A stretch of 14,716 bases of DNA from Chrysochromulina tobinii. Taxonomy: Eukaryota > Haptophyta > Prymnesiales > Chrysochromulinaceae. The position numbers were made by a program, and so were the translations under genes. The stretch spans positions 1 to 14,716 of the forward strand of contig JWZX01002808.1 of assembly GCA_001275005.1 (NCBI GenBank), read 5' to 3'. This document shows positions 7,249-14,646 of this stretch, piece after piece (the stretch's first letter is position 1; each line of letters begins with the position of its first letter). The notes beneath the pieces were generated by a model, which saw only the letters and a list, made by a program, of their open reading frames with translations, searched no databases and was not told the origin of the DNA.

Positions 7249-8274
7249 ATGGCCGAGGACCGCTGCGCCGTGCTTCTGCACAGCAGCGATCGCATGGAGG
7301 CACGGCTATTTTGGCGCCCGGCGTTGGTGACATTGGACCGTCACTTCCCGCCAGGTCTATGCGATCTTCACTTTTCGTACGGCACTGCAGACATTGAGGT
7401 GCGCGCTATTCTCAATGGGCTTGAGCAGCCGTTTACGCTCATCCGTCGCGGTGATGGAGACCAGCTCCTTGGATGGAGCGGTGCACTGCTCAAAGATCTC
7501 GAGCGTCTGACGGCTTACCGCTGGATCTTCCATCTCATGGACGACGCCATCATCCCCGATCCGATCTCAAGGTTTTCAATCTCCACAGTGCTCGATGTTG
7601 CCCGGAGACGCAACGCGTCCACAATCGCACTATACCGCCGCACCATCAATTTCTGGTACAGCATGCGAGGCAATCACACGCAAGGGGCCGCAGACCATGT
7701 ATCGCTTCCTTTGGCTTTGGTGGATACCGCCGTGGTCTCCTCTGCCCCTGGAGTCTATTCCACACTCGACTTTTATCGTGCCTCCATTCGCAAGTCGGCC
7801 CTATCAAGGCTGGTGGTTCAGCAAAACTTTGCGCTCTGGCGACGCGACGCCCTTGCCTGGACACTTCGCGACGCTGGTGATCAAGCTGGCCCACATCAGT
7901 GGGAGGAGCGCTTCTCCAGGTTTTGGCACCTCATCGAATGGCCAGGCTCTTCCCAGGCTCTCGCAGTTTGGTATCGAGGCCTCGACGGCATGCTGGGCGT
8001 CGAGGACACTGGCCATCGCGGGCGCATCAAGGAAGGATTCGCGGCGTGCGCCTGGATTCGTGCTGCCACGCGCGTCGGCCTGTCACCCGACTCGGTCCCG
8101 GGCGGCAAGGAAGCTGCCTCGCAAAACGGCTCTGCGTTTTGCTACGCGGACGGCCTGCACGGAATTGGGCGCCACTTCGTGACGGCAGTGGCCTTGCAGC
8201 CAGGCAGCTGCGGCTGGCGACCGCCGTGTGCTCTTGCACTGACGCCGCTGAAATATAGGTTCTCTCCACTTTGA
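7249..8274 (+). CDS. Putative glycosyltransferase-like protein (341 aa)
   Basis: A complete frame from ATG 7249, preceded by TTTGAA and with no in-frame upstream ATG of note, to TGA 8272-8274. The layout resembles a family of bacterial and viral-type glycosyltransferases. It has an opening strand, then FWRP (residues 21-24) and RHFPP; W76 in GWSGALL; a hydrophobic strand ending in an Asp pair, WIFHLMDDAI (92-101), a plausible metal/nucleotide-sugar site; then an aromatic second half with W197, W204 and a QWEE motif (217-220), recalling the W-E-F-E of that family. I see no signal peptide or membrane segment. Donor and acceptor are unknown. It converges on a helicase remnant five bases downstream. 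The assignment is by pattern only. The frame itself is convincing, since it has no interruption, unlike most neighbours. Confidence 0.6.
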   Translation: MAEDRCAVLLHSSDRMEARLFWRPALVTLDRHFPPGLCDLHFSYGTADIEVRAILNGLEQPFTLIRRGDGDQLLGWSGALLKDLERLTAYRWIFHLMDDAIIPDPISRFSISTVLDVARRRNASTIALYRRTINFWYSMRGNHTQGAADHVSLPLALVDTAVVSSAPGVYSTLDFYRASIRKSALSRLVVQQNFALWRRDALAWTLRDAGDQAGPHQWEERFSRFWHLIEWPGSSQALAVWYRGLDGMLGVEDTGHRGRIKEGFAACAWIRAATRVGLSPDSVPGGKEAASQNGSAFCYADGLHGIGRHFVTAVALQPGSCGWRPPCALALTPLKYRFSPL

Positions 8275-8279
8275 GGTTG

Positions 8280-8890
8280 TCAGCGGTAGTGCCATGGTTT
8301 GTGAGGATCGCGACATCTGAACCCGGGACTGACTGGCCTCCGTTTCACTTGTCGGCACAGAAACTGTTGCGAGTAAGATCCTGATTGACTGTTGGCTTGC
8401 CACCGCCAGGCGGTGCGAATTTGAGACGCTCCACATGGCTCCACATCATCGAATGGCTCGAGCAGCCGCACGCCATCGTCGTTGCACGCGCAATGCTCGG
8501 TGCAGAGTCGCGTTTTGAGAAGCGCCTCGTCGGCTTCGCGAACGGCGTTGTCGACACCTGCCCAGCCGATGCGCGCGAGAGAGAGCAGCGCGGCGAACTC
8601 GACCTCGGTCGCGTCGGTGCGACACGACTCGGTGAGCTCGATGAAACGGAAGTACCCCCACAGAATGGACGAGTAGACCTGATCTTCGAAGCGGATGCCC
8701 TCGATTGCAGGGAGCTGGTAGGGGTCGCCGAGGGTGACGACGCTCTTGCAGCCGAAGGGGCCGCCCGATGGGCTGACGATCGAGATCGCGTTGCTCTCAT
8801 GACACGAAGGAGAGTGCGTGATCGACGCCGCTGAGCGCCGTGAGCATCTCGAAATCTCATCGATGAGAATTATGTCCGCGCGGTGAGTAG
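8280..8890 (-). pseudogene. PIF1-like helicase fragment, frameshifted
   Basis: The minus strand encodes core pieces of a superfamily-1B helicase of the PIF1 type. They are a Walker B-like ADIILIDEIS, motif III GDPYQLPAI, and the following LTESCRT...FAALLSLARIG segment, then NDDGVRLLEPFDDVE. After DEIS (8850) the expected continuation MLTALSGVDHALSFVS is present, but in another frame from 8847, two bases out. It meets TGA, while the original frame resumes with GGPFGCKSVVTLGD. So there are two frame changes within about 60 bases. No Walker A (GxGKT/S) is visible upstream, and the late motifs V/VI are missing because the frame stops at 8280. It is therefore truncated at both ends. Such genes occur as host PIF1 copies, in Helitron transposons and in large DNA viruses. 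The source cannot be told here. The frame runs on up to 9167 without recognisable content. Confidence 0.75.
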
Positions 8891-9567
8891 CCAGATGTAA
8901 TGGTCCGTGTTCTTCTTGTGCATCGTCTGGGCCGCGCAGAATTGACATGAGAATTGAAACCCGATGCTTGTGCGGAGCCAGAACGTTAGAGTGCAACTGT
9001 AAATCCGCCGATGAGTCGCTGCAAGCAAGAGGATGGTGAATGTAGTAATGACCGCAAGGCATGGTAACTATGTGCCAGCTCGCAGCTGGGATCAACATCG
9101 ATCTGTTCGCACGCTGGCCGAAGATAGCGCATCTGAACGCACTGAATCTTCCATGAACACGGGCCATGATGCTTGATGTGGCACACGTCTCCCCCAGCCA
9201 GGAATCTCGCCATACAGTCTGGGCGTCCGAGGGTAAGTTGGCTGAGGACTGAGTGCGACCGGGGGGAGCGCGACGATGTCACGATGCTGATGTGTCTTGT
9301 GTGTCGGTGTGAGAATACGTAGATCGCAGTAGGCAGTAGTGGCTCCCACCCTTCGAGGCTCCCTGGCTCGCCGCGCAACGGTGTGTGCACAAGATGACTG
9401 TGCCTAGGCAAACGTGTAGAGGAGAAATTCGCTATTCGGACGTCTATCGAGACGGTTCTTTATTAGTGTTTTTAGCGTTAGATCCTTAGTGTTAGTCCGC
9501 ATCATGGACCGGACTTCGGAGTGTACGCCTTATGTACGCCTTCACGCTTCACACCCGGGCACGTCCA
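8891..9567. other. Intergenic, no recognisable gene
   Basis: Open frames on both strands here show no family resemblance. The minus frame continuing from the helicase fragment has random-like composition. Around 9463-9495 five TTAG tetramers occur within 33 bases in an AT-rich stretch. Otherwise nothing stands out. Confidence 0.5.
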
Positions 9568-10026
9568 TCAGAGCGCTTTGGCAAAGCCCTCCGCCTTCAG
9601 CCCTTCACCGTCGAACGTGCCGTCGCGCGGCACGCCCGGCAACGGCTGCGAGCCCATCGTCGTCGTCCCACCCCCCACCGAGAAGCATCGCAGTCGCCGC
9701 GAGCAGCGCTCCGTTGCCGGGCGTGTACACGGGCAAGAAGGCATTGGAGCAGTGCCCGTTGGGCAGGTAGCGGCTCTGCGTGGACGTGCCATTCCCTGGC
9801 GCAGCGCAGGCGGCTGCCCGGCGCTGGCGGGATAGTGGGACGTGTGGTTGTTGACGACGACCGTCTGCTCCGCAAACGCCGCCGGGATCGTGTGACAGCC
9901 CCACAGTGTGACATGGTCTGCAATAGCGGGCTCCTCTGCGTTTGGTTGAGCGTCTGCAACCCCGTCACGTCGGCCGTGAAGGCAAATTTGCCATTGCCAA
10001 CGGCCGAGATGGTCGAGTCAGTGGCG
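9568..10026 (-). pseudogene. Glycoside hydrolase (six-hairpin type) remnant
   Basis: Three frames on the minus strand hold successive pieces of one protein. First comes GNGKFAFTADVTGLQT (about 9956-10003), an N-terminal motif I associate with bacterial six-hairpin glycosidases near GH65. Then, after what looks like a TG duplication near 9904 (CACTG-TGGGG), comes a second frame, GCHTIPAAFAEQTVVVNNHT. A third frame carries RYLPNGHCSNAFLPVYTPGNG and ALLAATAMLLGGGWDDD, which belong at the C-terminal end of such enzymes. The second frame returns for GVPRDGTFDGEGLKAEGFAKAL up to TGA 9568-9570. The catalytic middle (hundreds of residues) is absent. It cannot be functional as read. The family call is from remembered motif patterns. 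Confidence 0.55.
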
Positions 10027-10029
10027 AGA

Positions 10030-11272
10030 TTACGTAAATGTAGGAAGCGGCAGGCCTGCCTCCTTGGCGATCTGCACTCGGGCACCTGTCAAAGAGCGGT
10101 TGCTCTTGTACGCAATCCTCGCTCGGTCCCACCTCGACTTAACTTGCGGTCTGCACAGCCCCTCGCACGCTGCGACCATGTCGACGACATTGCGACCGAG
10201 CCTGAGGCTCGCGGCTTCATACGCGTCCACCAGCGCAGGAGCGTGAGCGAGCGAGGCGCAGAAGACATTGACTCCGAGGGCGCGATTGCCCCCATGAATG
10301 AGGCCAGTCTGAGGATGGAACACATCCCACTCATCCCGCCAGCACCCGGTGAGCCGCACCATCGCCACTTCGCCGCCGAGATAGCACACGTACCCTGCCT
10401 CGTCGAGCTCTACCACTATGGCCTCGAGCCGAATGCTCACCCACGATGGGTACATGTTATGCTCGAAGAAGAGCAGTTTGATCCGCCTTGTGTGCAGCGA
10501 CTCGCGTGAACCGTAGACAACCATCGGGTCGTGTCCCTCCGCATCGATTTTAAGCACGTCAATGCTCTGCAGGCCATGTGCACGTGCAAACTCGTCCACG
10601 GTCCACACCCGTACCTGCTCGAAAGTGCTCCTCGAATCCTTCTGGCGCGCTGAATCGGTTGCTGCCGATGGGTCTATTATGTGGCTGGTCTCAGCTCCAA
10701 ATGGCCCTTGCGCAAAGGTCGCCATTCCGCTGCGATTGCTCACAACACCCCAGTGCACGCTCCAATTCTCTCGCAAACGTGGAAACAATCGGGAGGCGGA
10801 CGTGCGAATGTGGTTGACCAAGGACCGGCTGCCATCGAAGCTGTGGACCTGGATAGTGTGCAGCTGCGTTGGAGCAGCCGTGTTCTCCGTGCAATTGACC
10901 AGTCGTGCACGATCAATCTCCAAGCAATCCCTGCAGTATCCACAGTGGCTTTGGGAGCTGTTATATGCAGATTGCCACCAGTGGTGCACGCCTCGAAGGC
11001 CGCTTGCCTCTCGCGCCCACAGACCAAAAAAGACTCGCACCAGTGTGACCCTTGTTGCTGCCAATGTCGACGAATGAGCTCATACATGGATACGCATTAG
11101 CCGCAAGCTCGAGCCACCGCGAGGTCGGGCAAAGTGTCACGACGGCCTCTCGTACATGTTCCAATGCATAGTATGCCTCGGCAGCGCTGCAACGAGGCGG
11201 CGCATCGCGCGTTGCGCGCCGCACGGCCTGCATGTGTGTCGAGTTTTGCCCAAATCCGCCCTGGGTGGGCAT
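10030..11272 (-). CDS. FkbM-family SAM methyltransferase, one-base frame break
   Basis: The product is a Methyltransf_21/FkbM-type enzyme that would methylate small molecules or sugars with SAM. The start used is ATG 11272, though the frame is open further upstream. The first frame carries RWLELAANAYPCMSSFVDIGSNKGHTG, whose VDIGSNKG is SAM motif I. It stays sensible to 11027 (SLF). The continuation GLWAREASGLRGVHHWW starts at 11025 in the next frame, so one T too many lies in the run of six T at 11026-11031. The second frame continues with CGYCRDC (possible metal site), VHSFDGS, WTVDEFARAHGLQSIDVLKIDAEGHD (the conserved DVLKID-EG block), LLFFEHN, and a C-terminal RALGVNVFCA region, ending in TAA 10030-10032. 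Together about 413 residues, close to full length. Either a sequencing indel, a genuine frameshift mutation, or slippage. The family call is very secure. Confidence 0.88.
11026..11031 (-). other. T6 run where the FkbM reading frame breaks
   Basis: On the minus strand AGT CTT TTT TGG is the in-frame reading. Dropping a single T restores AGT CTT TTT GGT CTG TGG, which continues the conserved FkbM sequence. This is a homopolymer of the kind where indels, polymerase errors or slippage arise. Confidence 0.8.
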
Positions 11273-11693
11273 GCGTACACAACAACAACGTCACGGAACT
11301 TGAACAGGAGCGCGAGCGCACGAGAGAACTCACGAGAGCGAATCTCGACGCACTTCAGCGTTCATTACGATGCCCGATATGGTAATATGGGCGGTATATG
11401 CATGCATGCTCGGCCGGACCGGAAGGTCGGCACAACCACACCTAAACCACACCTGCGGTGAGCTTGGGAACATGCATGCAGCTTGTGAAACTGACGATAC
11501 GCGGCGTTTTGTTTGGAACACCAATTCATCGCCAGCCCTACCAAGGATCCTCAGCCCTTTGCAGTCATGCCGGCCCAAGGCAAAGTCGTCACGGCACCTC
11601 TCAGCCGGCGCAACGGCTGCCGTCTCATCGCACGCGCACAAACTCTGGGACAAGCTTGAAGCACTCACTGCGCCGGTTGAGCCCTCGCTCTAG
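11273..11693. other. Intergenic region, possible 5' exons on both sides
   Basis: No recognisable gene. It lies between the divergent starts of the FkbM gene (minus) and the coiled-coil gene (plus), so it should carry both promoters. GCATGCATGC occurs near 11400. A GCGGTGAGC at about 11457 is donor-like and CTCGCTCTAG at 11684-11693 is acceptor-like, so an upstream exon of the plus-strand gene is possible but unproven. Confidence 0.4.
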
Positions 11694-11771
11694 GAAGCGC
11701 AGCCCGAGAAGGGGGTGAGCTTCTTGCTGGATCAACCAACGCCGGAATTGCCGGCCATACAATCAGAGGCG

Positions 11772-12902
11772 ATGGCGACCAGCGACCAGGAATCCTGGGC
11801 GATGCAGAACGAGGCGGACTCCAACGTGCTGCACGCATGGCTGCACGCATGGCTGCACGCCGCGCAGTCGCAGGTCGCCGTGCTGAGTATATAGGCATCG
11901 GCTCCGAGGAGCACGCAAGCCGCGCGGAAGCGGAGCGTCACAAGCAGAACGCGGACGAGCTCGAACGCCGGCACCTCGGCCTGCTGCGCGAGCACGCACG
12001 CCTCGCCCATCAGATGCGCACGCAGCTTGAGGCGGCAGAGCGCCGGGCGCTGGACGCCGAGGAGTCGGCTGCACGCATGGATGAGGAGCGTCATCAGTGG
12101 CGCGCGCGGGTGAGTGTCCTCGAGGAGAAGGTGGCTGGCCTCACCAGCGCACTGGGAGAGTATGGGAGAGGCTCGGGACAAGATTCGGGAGCTGGCTCGG
12201 GACAAGGTTCGGGAGCAAAGGGGAGAGGACAAATCCAGGGCAGAGGACAAATGGGCATCACCGCGGTCCATCGGCGGCAGCTTGATTCCACACGTGGCAC
12301 CAGCTCGGCGCGGGAAGGGATTCAAGGGAGGGGGTGCATCAGAAGAAGCGGCGGCGGCGGTGAGGGAGCTGTCCGTGGAGCTACGAGTACCTGTGCTTGA
12401 TGGGAAGGGGGGTGGCGAACTCGTCAACGTCATCGCGCTACGTGTTCCACTCAAGGTGGACGAGTCGTCGATGAAGTTGGTGATGACAGAGCTCATTACC
12501 GTGTCGTCCGATGTCGACGCCGGAGCGGCCGAGGAAGAGCCAGCGGAGTGGACACTGGAGGAGGAGGAGGCGTCGGAGATTGCGCCGGAGATTGCGCCGA
12601 AGGCGAAGCGACCGACCCGGGAGGAAGTCGCCGCAGCCAAGGCGGCCGAGGCTCGGAGGGCGGCGGAAACGAAGGCGGCGGCGAAGGAGGCGGCCGCCCG
12701 ACGTGCGGCCATCATCGAGCGAGCCGAGGCGGAAGCTGCCAAGGTCAAGGCTGCGAACATAGCCGCGAACAAGGCTGTGGGCACTGAGGCAAAGGCCAAG
12801 AGCGGCGGCAAGGCAGTGGTCGTTGGGGGCGGAGTTGGTCCAGGAGCGGCGTCGTCCAGTCTTCCGCCCAAAGGATCCCCAAGAAATAAGCCCAAGCGAT
12901 GA
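11772..12902 (+). CDS. Ala/Glu-rich coiled-coil protein, two compensating frame breaks
   Basis: Reading starts at ATG 11772 (context GAGGCGATGGCG), though this frame is open back to 11694. It encodes MATSDQESWAMQNEADSN, a LHAWLHAWLHA repeat and QSQVAVLSI, then hits TAG at 11892. The coding sense continues two bases out as IGSEEHASRAEAERHKQNADE to SALGE (about 12160), a clear heptad-rich coiled coil. It then returns to the first frame with GEARDKIRELARDKVRE and runs to TGA 12900-12902. The tail has an acidic EEE stretch and a long Ala/Lys/Glu helix (about 12600-12800), then a Gly/Lys-rich end. The first break sits in TATATA, the second in a GGG run. Alternatively a 61-nt intron (12110-12170, GTGAGT...AG) would restore the second junction. 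No family was recognised. A cytoskeletal or scaffold role would be only a guess. Confidence 0.55.
11826..11864. repeat. 12-bp tandem repeat, 3 copies
   Basis: CTGCACGCATGG recurs at about 11829, 11841 and 11853 (last copy diverging after GCACGC). It encodes LHAW repeats in the coiled-coil gene. Confidence 0.8.
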
Positions 12903-13137
12903 GTGAGTGACTGGGTCATTGACACGTTGCTGACTGGTTTAGCAACTGAGTGTTCATTCCTAAAAGCACGTACCGAAATTAAACGGTGGAGAGTGGCGCA
13001 TCTTTCGCCCATGCGAGGGCTGCATCGCAATACGTACGTGCCCACAAGCACTGCCGAGGCGGCCGCGGCCCTGCCGACGCGCGAACGCATTTGCCCAGCC
13101 TGCCACCGCCATCATCCCTGGCTGAGTACACCAGGTG

Positions 13138-13627
13138 CTATCTTGAGACAGGCGCCTTCCGCCGCAGCCGCCACGAGACGAGCGCGGTGCCTCTCGAGCG
13201 CACACTCTCGATGGGATCGGCCGGTCGGCGATGCTGCACCTCGAGCGGCAGCTGGTCCTGCACGAGCGTCGCCTCGAACCCGGCGAGCTCCAAGAGTGAG
13301 CGCACGAGCTCGACCGACAGGGCAAACGGCGGGCCGCCCTCACGAGCGCCGATCGGGAAGATGCACGTGAGCAGCTTGCAGCTGGCTCATCTGCTGAGCC
13401 CAGCGCTCTCGCACGGCAGGCTCGAGAGCGCACAGGAAGGTGCAGTCCCAAATGAAGTCGAATCGTCGGCTCGGCATCTCGAAGAAGTCGCCACATTCGA
13501 CGGCCACGCGCGCTTTGATGGCTGCCGACGAGCTCGACCTGGCAATTTCCTCCCGAGCCGCCTCACACGCCGTCGGCGAGAGATCGAGTGCGACGATGGA
13601 GTCGAAGCCGTGCTCATCGAGTGGTAC
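13138..13627 (-). pseudogene. Thiopurine S-methyltransferase-like, 5'-truncated and frameshifted
   Basis: The minus strand encodes the second half of a TPMT-family SAM methyltransferase. It reads HGFDSIVALDLSPTA (SAM motif with acidic residue), then ECGDFFEMPSRRFDFIWDCTFLCAL and VRERWAQQMSQL. The frame then fails one base after 13379, where QAAHVHLPDRRS ends in TGA 13340. From 13377 the shifted frame gives KLLTCIFPIGAREGGPPFAL, then SVELVRSLLELAGFE and a normal C-terminus, ending in TAG 13138-13140. The glycine motif (VPGCGRGxD) expected just upstream is absent. CACTAATCAG immediately precedes GTA at 13627 and could be a splice acceptor with a branch-like CTAAT, so the missing part may have been on an exon not found in this window. 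Upstream is only the 10-bp repeat. As read it is not functional. Family call secure. Confidence 0.82.
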
Positions 13628-13640
13628 CTGATTAGTGACG

Positions 13641-13718
13641 CAATCAGAGGCCATCAGAGGCCATCAGAGGCCATCAGAGGCCATCAGAGGCCATCAGAGG
13701 CCATCAGAGGCCATCAGG
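13641..13718. repeat. 10-bp minisatellite, about 7.8 copies
   Basis: A variant copy (CAATCAGAGG at 13641) is followed by six identical CCATCAGAGG units (13651-13710) and a partial copy (CCATCAGG). It lies between the 3' end of the GLTP-like gene and the 5' end of the TPMT remnant. Every frame meets TGA on the minus strand within 30 bases, so it is non-coding there. Confidence 0.95.
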
Positions 13719-13755
13719 AAGCCAATCGGCGGCAATCCGAAGCACGCCGAGGCGA

Positions 13756-14646
13756 TCACCCTGTATACGGCCCAAGGCTCTCCCCATGCGCGGCCTTCGC
13801 GTCCTCATGATTGGGCAGACGGGCAGTCCTCCCGTCCAGCCCGGCCTCTAGCAGCGGCCTGAATAGACAAATCCAATATTGGAGGCCGCGGCGCGCCCAA
13901 AGAAGACCCATTGCGGCGGACGGGTCGGCGAGGCCTCTCGTGCGCATGCGCGCATGCATCTGCGAGCGCGCCTCCATCTCGAGCAGCGCATGCATCGAGC
14001 CGAAGCGTCGAGGGTTCAGGGCGTAAGTGGCCTCGATCTTGGCAAGGTTGTCGGTCACCTGCTTGGCCGCGGGCCGACTGAATGAGCCGAGCCGCACCAA
14101 GATCGTGTCGCGGAACTCGCGGCAGCCACGCATGAATTCGAGCACGTCCACATCGTCCTCGCCCAGCAGCGCGCCCGAAAACGTGGCCGCGTTCGTGCGC
14201 AGCACGCGCTCCGCAACAGTGGCCGCGCCAGCTGTGCTCGGTGCAGTTGCGCGTTCGCAACGCCTGCTCACGTGCTCAGCTTCTTGAACATTAAACGTCA
14301 CGCACCGCACACCCGCCTTCGACGACCAGCCTAGTGCACCAGCAAGGCGGGTCGCACGTGTCGGAGACAGGATGCGTCGGCCTGCATCGTGCTCGCTCAT
14401 TTTCTCGCCGAAAAGTGCCTCGAGTAAGGGACTAGCCGACCAGAGTTTGGAGTTGATGAATTCGAGCTGGCATAGGATGTGGAGAAAGATTTCCGTGATG
14501 TGCAGCTGTGCGAAGAGCAGCAGGACGCAAGGTCCACCATGAGCCTGGTGCATGGCGAACTGGGTTTCGGCTTTCCGGGGGAGGCGACAATTCGGTGCCG
14601 GTAGAACCCCACAGGTGCGCCGGAGCCGGGCCGGCTCCGGCGCCAT
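13756..14646 (-). CDS. GLTP-domain (glycolipid transfer) protein
   Basis: The domain binds and moves glycosphingolipids or ceramide-1-phosphate between membranes. The first ATG is at 14646, but the frame is open to the right edge, so the 5' end is unsettled and upstream introns are likely. The N-terminal 160 residues are unlike any family. The GLTP core lies at about residues 180-290 counted from a frame-opening GTG at 14715. It has DVDVLEFMRGCREFRDTIL, LGSF, VTDNLAKIEATY, MHALLEMEARSQ and MGLLWARRGLQYW, where the Trp-Ala-Arg-Arg-Gly is the W96/R-region signature. The Asn and Lys of the D-x3-N-x2-K headgroup motif are present (N223, K226) but the Asp position reads Gln. The C-terminus, AAHGESLGPY, resembles the A-Y-x-x-x-L-x-x-Y-H region but then ends at TGA 13756. 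Another frame continues with VIASACFGLPPIGFLM, a plausible GLTP tail, ending inside the minisatellite (13694). Confidence 0.7.
   Translation of the reverse strand: MAPEPARLRRTCGVLPAPNCRLPRKAETQFAMHQAHGGPCVLLLFAQLHITEIFLHILCQLEFINSKLWSASPLLEALFGEKMSEHDAGRRILSPTRATRLAGALGWSSKAGVRCVTFNVQEAEHVSRRCERATAPSTAGAATVAERVLRTNAATFSGALLGEDDVDVLEFMRGCREFRDTILVRLGSFSRPAAKQVTDNLAKIEATYALNPRRFGSMHALLEMEARSQMHARMRTRGLADPSAAMGLLWARRGLQYWICLFRPLLEAGLDGRTARLPNHEDAKAAHGESLGPYTG

Noticed and set aside
9532-10509. 325-codon plus-strand open frame
   Set aside because: It runs opposite recognised FkbM and hydrolase sequence and has Arg/His-rich random composition, so it is an antisense shadow in GC-rich DNA.
12110-12147. 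38-nt intron (GTGAGT...CACCAG) in the coiled-coil gene
   Set aside because: It joins to the third, wrong frame and is very short. A 61-nt version ending at 12170 fits the frame and was kept as an alternative.
12960-13496. 178-codon minus-strand frame over the TPMT region
   Set aside because: Arg/Ser-rich reading of the wrong frame. The TPMT sense is in the other two minus frames.
13641-13718. Possible CRISPR array
   Set aside because: Units are 10 bp and directly tandem with no spacers. This is a minisatellite in eukaryotic DNA.
12986-13810. 274-codon plus-strand open frame with a SEAIRGHQRP repeat
   Set aside because: The repeat is the 10-bp minisatellite read through, and the rest is opposite the TPMT-like gene.
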